Positions 42,365-49,657 of a stretch of DNA of 64,000 bases are shown here, one piece after another. The notes beneath the pieces were generated by a model. It searched no databases, was not told the origin of the DNA, and saw only the letters and a program-made list of their open reading frames with translations. The stretch is taken from positions 1 through 64,000 of the forward strand of contig PCUU01000008.1 of the NCBI GenBank assembly GCA_002786855.1. Reading direction: 5' to 3'. How positions within the stretch are numbered: the stretch's first letter is position 1; each line of letters begins with the position of its first letter. The position numbers and the translations under genes were made by a program. The DNA comes from Cytophagales bacterium CG12_big_fil_rev_8_21_14_0_65_40_12. GTDB taxonomy: Bacteria > Bacteroidota > Bacteroidia > Cytophagales > Cyclobacteriaceae.

Positions 42365-43063
42365 TTATAATCCTACTACGGAGTTTTTATCAACTTTAAT
42401 ACTTGGACTTTGAGTCGAAGACAAATTGATACTTTTCATATAAGTACCTTTTGCCGAAGCCGGTTTCAATTTTGAGAGTGTTAGAAGCACTTCAGCAGTG
42501 TTCTCAGCGATTTTCTCAGGAGAGAAAGAAGCCTTACCTACACTTGTATGAACGATTCCGTATTTATCAACTTTGAAGTCGATTTTACCTCCCTTAACTT
42601 CTTCGACTGCTTTTCCAACCTCCAAAGTAACTGTACCAGATTTTGGGTTAGGCATTAAACCTCTTGGTCCAAGAACTCGACCTAGACGACCTACTTTGGC
42701 CATAACCGTAGGCATAGTGATGATGACATCAATGTCAGTCCATCCACCTTCGATTTTTGCTATGTAATCATCTAAACCTACGTGATCAGCACCAGCATCT
42801 CTTGCTTCCTGCTCTTTGTCAGGAGAACACAACACTAAAACTTTCACTTCTTTTCCTGTTCCATGTGGCAATGCTACTACGCCTCTCACCATCTGATCTG
42901 CCTTGCGCGGATCCACTCCCAAGCGAACATCAATATCTACAGACGCATCGAATTTTGCGATGGAGATTTCCTTCACAATCGATGATGCCTCAGTTAGAGA
43001 ATATACTTTCTGTGGATCATATTTACTTAAAGCTTCTTTTTGCTTTTTTGTCAACTTTGCCAT
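42365..43063 (-). CDS. rplA: 50S ribosomal protein L1
   Basis: 232 residues. Mobile stalk protein that helps release tRNA from the E site. Has [30 protein letters not shown] (in blocks) and the signature [18 protein letters not shown]. In many bacteria it represses its own operon. Confidence 0.98.
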   Translation of the reverse strand: MAKLTKKQKEALSKYDPQKVYSLTEASSIVKEISIAKFDASVDIDVRLGVDPRKADQMVRGVVALPHGTGKEVKVLVLCSPDKEQEARDAGADHVGLDDYIAKIEGGWTDIDVIITMPTVMAKVGRLGRVLGPRGLMPNPKSGTVTLEVGKAVEEVKGGKIDFKVDKYGIVHTSVGKASFSPEKIAENTAEVLLTLSKLKPASAKGTYMKSINLSSTQSPSIKVDKNSVVGL

Positions 43064-43075
43064 TTTAACAAATCT

Positions 43076-43519
43076 TTAGTTTTCCCAAGGTGCTTTTCCG
43101 GTCACTCTAATACCCATGCTTCTTGCCGTTCCAGCCACCATTTTCATGGCAGATTCAAGCGTGAAAGCATTCAAATCCGGCATCTTAACTTCAGCGATCT
43201 CTTTCACTTGATCCCAACTCACCGAACCGACTTTAATACGGTTAGACTCGTTAGAACCTTTTTTGATCTTAGATGCTTCCATTAACATTACCGGTGCAGG
43301 AGGAGTTTTGATAACAAAATCAAAAGACTTGTCAGTATACATGGTAATAAGTACTGGAAGTACTTGTCCCATTTTATCCTGAGAACGTCCATTGAATTGC
43401 TTACAGAACTCCATAATATTTAGTCCCTTAGAACCTAAAGCGGGACCAACCGGAGGGGAAGGGTTTGCTTGACCTCCCTTAACTTGCAACTTCAGATAAC
43501 CAGATATTTCCTTAGCCAT
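43076..43519 (-). CDS. rplK: 50S ribosomal protein L11
   Basis: 147 residues. Base of the GTPase-associated region; in other bacteria it is required for RelA activation. The N-terminal thiostrepton-site domain ([25 protein letters not shown] in parts) and the C-terminal rRNA-binding [10 protein letters not shown] are present. One base separates it from nusG. Confidence 0.98.
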   Translation of the reverse strand: MAKEISGYLKLQVKGGQANPSPPVGPALGSKGLNIMEFCKQFNGRSQDKMGQVLPVLITMYTDKSFDFVIKTPPAPVMLMEASKIKKGSNESNRIKVGSVSWDQVKEIAEVKMPDLNAFTLESAMKMVAGTARSMGIRVTGKAPWEN

Positions 43520-43520
43520 C

Positions 43521-44081
43521 TTAATCTTGTTTTTCGACTTGCATGTAACTTAATTCAACTGGTGTATTTCGCCCGAAGATCTTAACCATAACGTTAAGTT
43601 TTCTTCGTTCCTCAAATACCTCCTCTATAGTACCCGTAAATCCACTAAAGGGCCCATCCATTACTTTGATAGACTCTCCAACTATATATGGTGTATCAGT
43701 GTGTTCGTCAAACTCATCGATTTCTTCAACCTTACCTAAAATACGGTCGACTTCAATCTGTCGTAACGGAACAGGGGGAGTGTTGGAAGCATTACCACCC
43801 TTTTGACCTAAGAACCCAATGATACCCGGGATATTTTTAATCATATGAATGACCTCACCATTGGTAAGATCAGCTTGCACCATAATGTAGCCTGGAAACA
43901 TGTTTCGATCACGAGAGCGTTTCTTTCCGTTACGCATCTCATACACTTTTTCAGCTGGAATAATCACCTGAGGAATAAAATCTAAAACGTTCTCCTGTTC
44001 GATCTCATTTTCAAGATACTCCTTGGCCTTTCTTTCCTGACCCGAAACAGCCCGAACCATATACCACTTTAGCTCTGCCAT
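43521..44081 (-). CDS. nusG: transcription antitermination factor NusG
   Basis: 186 residues. NGN domain ([38 protein letters not shown]) binds the polymerase clamp, and the C-terminal KOW domain ([21 protein letters not shown]) binds S10 or Rho. It lies between secE and rplK, the usual order. Confidence 0.98.
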   Translation of the reverse strand: MAELKWYMVRAVSGQERKAKEYLENEIEQENVLDFIPQVIIPAEKVYEMRNGKKRSRDRNMFPGYIMVQADLTNGEVIHMIKNIPGIIGFLGQKGGNASNTPPVPLRQIEVDRILGKVEEIDEFDEHTDTPYIVGESIKVMDGPFSGFTGTIEEVFEERRKLNVMVKIFGRNTPVELSYMQVEKQD

Positions 44082-44089
44082 TCTATAAA

Positions 44090-44284
44090 TTATCTTCTAA
44101 TTGTATAAAACCAATCCATGATATTATCGAAACCTAAATCAATGATCCCTATAAAAAGGGCAAAGATCAAGGAAGCTACCAACACTAAAACCGAGCTAGC
44201 TTGTAGCTCAGAATACTTTGGCCAACTTACCTTATGCCTTAACTCGACATAAGATTCAGCGATAAATGTCTTCAATTTGTTCAT
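44090..44284 (-). CDS. secE: preprotein translocase subunit SecE
   Basis: 64 residues from [22 protein letters not shown], with one membrane helix ([23 protein letters not shown]). A longer in-frame start at 44308 would run into tRNA-Trp and is rejected. SecE clamps SecY. It begins 21 bp after the tRNA and precedes nusG by 8 bp. Confidence 0.95.
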   Translation of the reverse strand: MNKLKTFIAESYVELRHKVSWPKYSELQASSVLVLVASLIFALFIGIIDLGFDNIMDWFYTIRR

Positions 44285-44305
44285 CAGCTTTATATTTCTT
44301 CGTTG

Positions 44306-44378
44306 CACGGGTGGTAAGATTCGAACTCACGACCTTTGGTTTTGGAGACCACTGCTCTACCAACTGAGCTACACCCGT
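44306..44378 (-). tRNA. trnW: tRNA-Trp (CCA)
   Basis: A 73-nt cloverleaf on the minus strand. The acceptor stem ACGGGTG/CACCCGT has discriminator G, the D-stem GCTC, and the anticodon loop CTCCAAA reads CCA. The T-arm is GTTCGAATC. No CCA end is encoded. First gene of the secE-nusG-rplKAJL-rpoBC transcript. Confidence 0.95.
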
Positions 44379-44505
44379 GTATCAATTATCACAGATTTGC
44401 CCTGTCCTTAAAACATTAAAAATCAATGCTTTTGACTGTCTTCAGTTTGATTGAACTCCAAAAGGACGAGGTACAATTCCAACATTCCATCCCTAAAACG
44501 GGCTG

Positions 44506-44536
44506 CAAATGTAGATAAAAATACTATATGAAACAA
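44506..44536 (-). promoter_or_regulatory. promoter of tRNA-Trp-secE-nusG-rplKAJL-rpoBC
   Basis: On the minus strand, TTG (44534-44536), a 20-bp spacer and TACATTTG (44506-44513), followed by CAGCCCG. The TTG is the outermost part of the tuf terminator stem, so terminator and promoter overlap, as at carA. Confidence 0.75.
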
Positions 44537-44567
44537 ACGCGTTTCCGATATTTCGAAAACGCGTTTG
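44534..44567 (-). terminator. intrinsic terminator after tuf
   Basis: A perfect 11-bp stem CAAACGCGTTT / AAACGCGTTTG with a 12-nt loop, 25 bp past the tuf stop. The tail TTTCATATAGTATTTTT on the minus strand is only moderately T-rich, so it may be leaky and allow some tuf transcripts to run into secE. Confidence 0.75.
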
Positions 44568-44591
44568 ATATATTTGGTAAATCTTAAAAGA

Positions 44592-45779
44592 TTAGTCTAA
44601 AATTTCAGTAACCTGACCGGCACCTACTGTTCTACCACCTTCTCTGATCGCGAATCTTAATCCTTTTTCAAGAGCAATAGCGTTAATCAAAGTAACTTCG
44701 ATTGTAACGTTATCACCTGGCATTACCATTTCGATATCTGCAGGAAGCTTAATCTCACCAGTAACGTCAGTTGTTCTTAAATAGAACTGTGGACGATATT
44801 TGTTAAAGAATGGAGTATGACGTCCACCTTCTTCTTTTGAAAGTACGTAAACCTCAGCATTGAAATGTGCATGTGGTTTTACAGAACCTGGCTTACAAAT
44901 AATCATACCTCTCTTGATTTGAGATTTTTCAATACCTCTCAACAAAAGACCTACGTTGTCACCAGCTTCTCCTCTATCCAAAATCTTACGGAACATTTCT
45001 ACTCCTGTGATTGTAGACTTAAGACCTTCAGCACCCATACCGATGATTTCAACAGGATCACCAGTGTTGGTAACACCTCTTTCAATTCTACCAGTAGCAA
45101 CAGTACCACGACCTGTGATCGAGAATACGTCTTCAACAGGCATCAAGAAATCTTTATCGATCAAACGCTCTGGAAGTGGAATGTAAGCATCAACTGCAGC
45201 CATAAGCTCATTGATTTTACCAACCCACTGATCATCACCATTCAAACCGCCCAAAGCAGAACCTTGGATTACAGGAATGTCATCACCAGGATATTCGTAG
45301 AAAGAAAGAAGTTCTCTAATTTCCATCTCAACTAGCTCAAGAAGTTCTTCATCATCCACAAGATCAACCTTGTTCATGAAAACTACAAGAGCAGGTACTC
45401 CTACCTGACGAGCCAAAAGAATATGCTCTCTTGTCTGCGGCATAGGACCATCAGTCGCAGCTACAACAAGAATTGCACCGTCCATCTGTGCAGCACCAGT
45501 AACCATGTTCTTCACATAATCCGCGTGACCAGGACAGTCAACGTGGGCATAGTGACGATTCACAGTTTGATACTCAACGTGAGATGTGTTAATTGTGATA
45601 CCTCTTTCTTTCTCTTCAGGAGCATTATCAATAGAAGAGAAATCTCTGTTTTCGGCAAGACCTTGTGATGCCAAAACTTTAGTAATAGCAGCAGTTAATG
45701 TGGTCTTACCGTGGTCAACGTGACCGATAGTACCAATATTAACGTGCGGCTTAGAACGGTCAAAGTTTGCTTTAGCCAT
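44592..45779 (-). CDS. tuf: elongation factor Tu
   Basis: 395 residues. Delivers aminoacyl-tRNA to the ribosome. G1 [14 protein letters not shown], switch [16 protein letters not shown]3 [13 protein letters not shown]4 NKVDLVD and the C-terminal [15 protein letters not shown] are all present. It lies downstream of three tRNA genes, an arrangement that resembles the E. coli thrU-tyrU-glyT-thrT-tufB unit. Confidence 0.98.
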   Translation of the reverse strand: MAKANFDRSKPHVNIGTIGHVDHGKTTLTAAITKVLASQGLAENRDFSSIDNAPEEKERGITINTSHVEYQTVNRHYAHVDCPGHADYVKNMVTGAAQMDGAILVVAATDGPMPQTREHILLARQVGVPALVVFMNKVDLVDDEELLELVEMEIRELLSFYEYPGDDIPVIQGSALGGLNGDDQWVGKINELMAAVDAYIPLPERLIDKDFLMPVEDVFSITGRGTVATGRIERGVTNTGDPVEIIGMGAEGLKSTITGVEMFRKILDRGEAGDNVGLLLRGIEKSQIKRGMIICKPGSVKPHAHFNAEVYVLSKEEGGRHTPFFNKYRPQFYLRTTDVTGEIKLPADIEMVMPGDNVTIEVTLINAIALEKGLRFAIREGGRTVGAGQVTEILD

Positions 45780-45853
45780 AACTTGAAAATTAGTTAATAT
45801 TTAAATTCAATTATTTAATTTATTCTTCGACATCTGATTTTTTCAGTGCCTTG

Positions 45854-45925
45854 AGCCAATGACGAGATTTGAACTCGTGACCCCTTCCTTACCAAGGAAG
45901 TACTCTACCCCTGAGCTACATCGGC
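45854..45925 (-). tRNA. trnT: tRNA-Thr (GGT)
   Basis: A 72-nt cloverleaf. The acceptor stem GCCGATG/CATTGGC includes one G-U pair, the discriminator is T (U), and the anticodon stem CTTCC/GGAAG holds loop TTGGTAA with anticodon GGT. The T-arm is GTTCAAATC. Third of three tRNAs ahead of tuf. Confidence 0.95.
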
Positions 45926-45995
45926 TTGTTCAAGTTCATATCGAAGTTTGATGTTCGATGCACATTAAACTTCGCATTTGTAACTCAAAGTTTTG

Positions 45996-46068
45996 AGCGG
46001 GTGACCAGGTTCGAACCGGCGACCTACAGCTTGGAAGGCTGTCGCTCTACCAACTGAGCTACACCCGC
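45996..46068 (-). tRNA. trnG: tRNA-Gly (TCC)
   Basis: A 73-nt cloverleaf. The acceptor stem GCGGGTG/CACCCGC has discriminator T (U), and the anticodon stem ACAGC/GCTGT holds loop CTTCCAA with anticodon TCC. The T-arm is GTTCGAACC. Confidence 0.95.
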
Positions 46069-46144
46069 TTGTTCAAATTCCAACTCTTAAAGCTCAAATT
46101 CCAAAATGGCCTTTGAACGATGATCACTGGTATTTGATCTATTG

Positions 46145-46227
46145 TGGGGGGAGAAGGATTCGAACCTTCGAAGACATAAGTCAACGGATTTACAGTCCGT
46201 CCCAGTTGGCCGCTTTGGTATCCCCCC
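46145..46227 (-). tRNA. trnY: tRNA-Tyr (GTA)
   Basis: An 83-nt class II tRNA with a long variable arm. The acceptor stem GGGGGGA/TCCCCCC has discriminator A, and the anticodon loop CTGTAAA reads GTA. The T-arm is GTTCGAATC. First gene of the Tyr-Gly-Thr-tuf unit. Confidence 0.95.
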
Positions 46228-46285
46228 AACTGATTTTCAATCCCTAAAAGAACGTCATAAAAAATCCTTTCAGCGAAAGGGAATG

Positions 46286-46315
46286 CAAAATTAGACCCTT
46301 TTTTATATTATTCAA
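46286..46315 (-). promoter_or_regulatory. promoter of the tRNA-Tyr-Gly-Thr-tuf unit
   Basis: On the minus strand, TTG (46313-46315), a 19-bp spacer and TAATTTTG (46286-46293), followed by CATTCCC. The -7 box is 58 bp before the first base of tRNA-Tyr. Full consensus match. Confidence 0.8.
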
Positions 46316-46463
46316 ATATATCTCAAAAAAAGATGTAGCGTTTTTTCGACCACCTTAAAACAGCTAAAAAACGATTCTAAGAAAGATAAAAAGCCAGAGA
46401 ATAATTCCGCCCTGCACGACTTAAGAGATATGTCCTTCAAAGCCTCAAATTAAAATACTTCTT

Positions 46464-46471
46464 TATATTTG
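46464..46471 (+). promoter_or_regulatory. candidate -7 box for the biotin carrier-pyrH-frr unit
   Basis: TATATTTG fits the -7 consensus and lies 79 bp before the ATG at 46551. There is no TTG at the right distance, so this rests on one element only. Confidence 0.4.
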
Positions 46472-46550
46472 CGTGATTTAGATTTCTATTGAAAAAGACA
46501 GCACAACAATAATCTAGACATTTAAAGCCGCAAGGCCTTAAACTAACTTT

Positions 46551-47048
46551 ATGTATAAAATAAGCCTTGAAAAAGATCATCAAGTTGAAGTTGAGTTGAA
46601 TGCTGGTCATATCAGTGTTAATGGATCAAACTTCGAATGGAACCTTTCAAAAATAAGTAAACAGAAATTCCATATTCTAAAGGACAATAAATCCTTCAAT
46701 GCAGAGGTCATCTCATTTGATAAGGATAAAAAGGTGGTCGAAATAAAAATCAACAATCAGATTTATACTGTCCAAGTTAAGGACAAAATGGATCAGCTGC
46801 TCGAAAGAATGGGCATAACTAATTTAACTTCTTCGATAATAACTGATATCAAAGCACCGATGCCAGGGCTGATCCACGATATTTTTGTAAAGGTGGGACA
46901 AGAAGTGAAGAAGGGAGATCAAATTATGGTATTAGAGGCCATGAAAATGGAGAATGTACTTAAGTCTCCAGGAGACTGTACAATCCAAAGCATTGAAGTC
47001 GCAGTCGGTGCGAGCGTGGAGAAAAATCAAATTTTAATCAAATTTTAA
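46551..47048 (+). CDS. biotin carboxyl carrier protein (acetyl/propionyl-CoA carboxylase type)
   Basis: 165 residues. The C-terminal biotinyl domain (about 95-165) has EAMKMEN, whose lysine is biotinylated, and a preceding [23 protein letters not shown]. The N-terminal half is a separate beta-rich segment rather than the Ala/Pro linker of AccB. This resembles carrier subunits of acyl-CoA carboxylases in Bacteroidota. The carboxylase subunits are not nearby. It is followed by pyrH after 13 bp. Confidence 0.9.
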   Translation: MYKISLEKDHQVEVELNAGHISVNGSNFEWNLSKISKQKFHILKDNKSFNAEVISFDKDKKVVEIKINNQIYTVQVKDKMDQLLERMGITNLTSSIITDIKAPMPGLIHDIFVKVGQEVKKGDQIMVLEAMKMENVLKSPGDCTIQSIEVAVGASVEKNQILIKF

Positions 47049-47061
47049 TCACAAAGAACGA

Positions 47062-47769
47062 ATGAAGTACAAGAGGATTCTTTTGAAATTAAGTGGTGAA
47101 GCATTGATGGGCAATCAGCAATACGGAATTGATCCAGACAGATTAAACCAATATGCCGAAGAAATAAAAAGGATTCATGATAAAGGTGTAGAAATCGCAA
47201 TTGTAATTGGTGGTGGTAACATCTATCGTGGAGTTCAAGCAGAAGCCTCAGGTATAGACCGTGTGCAAGGTGATTACATGGGCATGCTGGCGACCGTAAT
47301 TAATGCAATGGCCATTCAGAGCACTCTCGAAAATCACGGAATGTTTACCCGACTAATGTCAGGCATTAAAATGGAAGCCGTTTGTGAACCCTTTATTCGA
47401 AGAAGAGCGGTGAGACACCTTGAAAAAGGCAGGGTCGTGATATTTGGAGCAGGCATAGGCAATCCTTATTTCACTACTGACTCCACTGCGAGCTTAAGAG
47501 CGATTGAAATCGAAGCCGAAGTAGTCTTAAAGGGCACCAGAGTTGATGGAGTATACACCGCAGACCCAGAGAAAGACCCGACAGCCACCAGAATTGAAAA
47601 TCTTTCGTTCGAACAAGCAATTAGAGAAGGCTACAATATCATGGATATGACGGCTTTTACGCTTTGCCAAGAAAATAATGTCCCTATTATTGTATTTGAT
47701 ATGAACACCAAGGACAACCTTTTAAACCTTATGGAAGGAAAAGAAAACGTAGGAACTTTGATAAGCTAA
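47062..47769 (+). CDS. pyrH: UMP kinase
   Basis: 235 residues. Phosphorylates UMP to UDP; hexameric amino-acid-kinase fold. Starts [14 protein letters not shown] and contains [10 protein letters not shown], the [14 protein letters not shown] helix and [14 protein letters not shown] near the ATP site. pyrH-frr is a widely conserved pair; frr follows 8 bp later. Confidence 0.98.
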   Translation: MKYKRILLKLSGEALMGNQQYGIDPDRLNQYAEEIKRIHDKGVEIAIVIGGGNIYRGVQAEASGIDRVQGDYMGMLATVINAMAIQSTLENHGMFTRLMSGIKMEAVCEPFIRRRAVRHLEKGRVVIFGAGIGNPYFTTDSTASLRAIEIEAEVVLKGTRVDGVYTADPEKDPTATRIENLSFEQAIREGYNIMDMTAFTLCQENNVPIIVFDMNTKDNLLNLMEGKENVGTLIS

Positions 47770-47777
47770 TTTAAATC

Positions 47778-48338
47778 ATGGAAGAACTGGAATTATACTT
47801 AGAAACCGCTAAGGAAATGATGGAGAAGGCCATCGCTCATACTAAAGTAGAACTTGCCAAAATTAGAGCAGGTAAAGCAATGCCCAATATGCTTGATGTA
47901 ATCAAAGTAGATTATTATGGTACATCAACCCCACTAAATCAAGTAGCCTCGGTGAACAGCCCAGATGCACGAACTCTTTTTGTTAAGCCTTGGGAAAAAT
48001 CAATGACAGGTCCGATTGAAAGGGCGATTCTCAACAGTGATTTAGGTTTAAACCCTCAAAATGATGGAGAACAAATTATCATCAATATACCAATGCTGAC
48101 GGAAGAGCGAAGAAGAGATTTGGTAAGACAAGCCAAAGCGGCTACCGAAGATGGTAGAATAAGTATCCGAAGCGCCAGAAAAGAAACGAATGATGAACTC
48201 AAAAAGCTTCAGAAAGATGGTCTTTCAGAGGATGCTGTAAAAGTAGCCGAAGATAAAGTGCAAGACTTGACCAACTTATTCAATAAAAAAATGGACGAAC
48301 TCTTCAATCATAAAGAGCAGGAGATTATGACTGTTTAA
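47778..48338 (+). CDS. frr: ribosome recycling factor
   Basis: 186 residues. Splits the post-termination ribosome together with EF-G. Contains LAKIRAGKAMPNMLDVIKVDYYGTSTPLNQVASV (in parts) and LTEERRRDLVRQAK, then the long coiled helices ending HKEQEIMTV. Ends shortly before the terminator at 48367. Confidence 0.98.
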   Translation: MEELELYLETAKEMMEKAIAHTKVELAKIRAGKAMPNMLDVIKVDYYGTSTPLNQVASVNSPDARTLFVKPWEKSMTGPIERAILNSDLGLNPQNDGEQIIINIPMLTEERRRDLVRQAKAATEDGRISIRSARKETNDELKKLQKDGLSEDAVKVAEDKVQDLTNLFNKKMDELFNHKEQEIMTV

Positions 48339-48364
48339 ATTAAAGGACTCAGAATCCTTTAACA

Positions 48365-48814
48365 TTAAGGCACCTTTTTGGTGCCTTTTTCATTTGTAAG
48401 TACCTTTTGAATTAAAAACTGTTCGGCAGTGAGCACCTCAATATTCGAAAAAAAATAGTCCGAAAGATTTTCGGTCACAATGCTCTTACAACCAGCCTCA
48501 ATAGCCGCATAATATTGAAAACCATCCTCTAAATCATTCACCCTAGGATCCATTATGGACTTTTTAATTGCACTTTCTGAAATTACAGCAATAGACAGAT
48601 GTTGACACAATGCCGCTATCTTAGTTTTAGCCAAGGCCTCTCCTGACTTTTTTGAGGAAAAGTAAAAGGCAATTGCTAAGCATAAAGATGAAGTATATAG
48701 CTGAAAGTTCTTATCATTTGCTAAACTCAATACCCTAGAAGAATATAAAAACAGCGGATATTCTTTATTCAGCACAGAGACTAATACATTCGCATCTATA
48801 AAAACCTTACCCAT
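48365..48814 (-). CDS. PIN-domain toxin of a type II toxin-antitoxin pair
   Basis: 149 residues, PIN_3-like. The first acidic residue is Asp7 (VFIDANVL), the central acidic patch DLED at 94-97 and the third site near TEN at 114-116. The glutamate usually found near residue 45 in VapC proteins is missing (TSSLCLAIAF), which is normal for this subfamily. It probably cleaves RNA when not bound to its antitoxin. It overlaps the antitoxin gene by one base (TAATG). Its last codons (GTKKVP) are encoded inside the frr terminator stem. Confidence 0.8.
   Translation of the reverse strand: MGKVFIDANVLVSVLNKEYPLFLYSSRVLSLANDKNFQLYTSSLCLAIAFYFSSKKSGEALAKTKIAALCQHLSIAVISESAIKKSIMDPRVNDLEDGFQYYAAIEAGCKSIVTENLSDYFFSNIEVLTAEQFLIQKVLTNEKGTKKVP
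48367..48387. terminator. terminator after frr, overlapping the PIN gene end
   Basis: Arms AAGGCACC / GGTGCCTT enclose loop TTTTT and are followed by TTTCATTTG on the plus strand. It ends the frr transcript. On the minus strand the same bases encode the C-terminus and stop codon of the PIN toxin. Confidence 0.8.
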
Positions 48815-49062
48815 TACCTTTTTTCGTAGAAATCTGCCTTAGAAATCTTTCTTGGCTTAGTTCTGTATTCTGCCTCGCCCTCAGCTACTACAGAAATCCA
48901 ATCAGCAATAGGCAAATCTTCAATGGAAGTATATTGGTTTGATGTAATCTGCCTAAGCAAAAACTCCGTGAGCCTAGAAAGACTGATGTTGTTCTTCTCG
49001 GCAAAGGCTTTGGCCGATTGAATTACTTCTTGATCGAAACTGAGTGTGACTTTAGCATCCAT
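48814..49062 (-). CDS. DUF6364-type antitoxin
   Basis: 82 residues. An N-terminal ribbon-helix-helix-like segment (KVTLSFDQEVIQSAKAFAEKNNISLSRLTEFLLRQI) would bind DNA and autoregulate, while the C-terminal part (DWISVVAEGEAEYRTKPRKISKADFYEKR) would wrap the toxin. The gene order, antitoxin first with a one-base overlap, and the PIN_3 partner fit a VapBC-like addiction module. It is a small cassette between housekeeping genes. Confidence 0.8.
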   Translation of the reverse strand: MDAKVTLSFDQEVIQSAKAFAEKNNISLSRLTEFLLRQITSNQYTSIEDLPIADWISVVAEGEAEYRTKPRKISKADFYEKR

Positions 49063-49324
49063 AACCTTTAATTATACGACAAACTTATTAATTTAATACG
49101 TAAATAAAAATCAATTGCTGTGATTTAGGATGCGGCTAGAAGTACATTGTTCAACAACTCACTACACATAAAGGCTTATTGACTCCTTTTGGATTTAAAA
49201 TGGCGTTAAAATCAAGTAACTACGCAGCATGAATCTTTCGGCAAACTATATCTTCGCTATTTGCATGAAAAATCAGTTTTCTATTCTTACATTTTTCATA
49301 CATTTAAAGAATAAATAAAAATCA

Positions 49325-49657
49325 ATGAAAGGAACAAACTTAGGCGAATTCGAAGAAGTAGTCTTATTGACCATCGCCTCGCTGATGTCTGATGCCTACA
49401 GCGTGGCCATTTGTGATGAGATAGAAAGGATTACTGAAAGATCGGTCAAGTTGGGGGTGGTTCACGCTGTACTCAATAGGTTAGAAGAAAAAGGATATGT
49501 GCTTTCGCAGTTAGGAGAAGCCACTAAAGTACGAGGAGGCAGACGCAAGCGGTATTTCGAAGTAACTGATGCTGGCAAAGCCACATTAACAAAGGTGAAA
49601 GAGCAAAGAGATGAATTATGGAGGCTTATTCCAGAATTCAATCTTAAAATGATATGA
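49325..49657 (+). CDS. PadR-family transcriptional regulator
   Basis: 110 residues with the PadR winged helix: LGEFEEVVLLTIASLMSDAYSVAICDEIE, then the recognition region VKLGVVHAVLNRLEEKGYV and the GGRRKRYFEVTDAGKATL wing. It overlaps the following permease by ATGA, so the pair is translationally coupled. PadR regulators of this type pair with FtsX-like permeases across Bacteroidota and probably control them. Confidence 0.93.
   Translation: MKGTNLGEFEEVVLLTIASLMSDAYSVAICDEIERITERSVKLGVVHAVLNRLEEKGYVLSQLGEATKVRGGRRKRYFEVTDAGKATLTKVKEQRDELWRLIPEFNLKMI

Larger units (their letters stand above)
46228..46550. other. divergent intergenic region between tRNA-Tyr and the biotin carrier gene
   Basis: A 323-bp gap between divergent genes. 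It holds the tRNA-Tyr promoter (46286-46315) and a candidate -7 box for the plus-strand gene at 46464. I see no ORF, repeat or structured RNA in the rest. Confidence 0.5.

Noticed and set aside
44090-44308. A 72-codon form of secE
   Set aside because: The longer start enters tRNA-Trp. The ATG at 44284 gives a standard 64-residue SecE.
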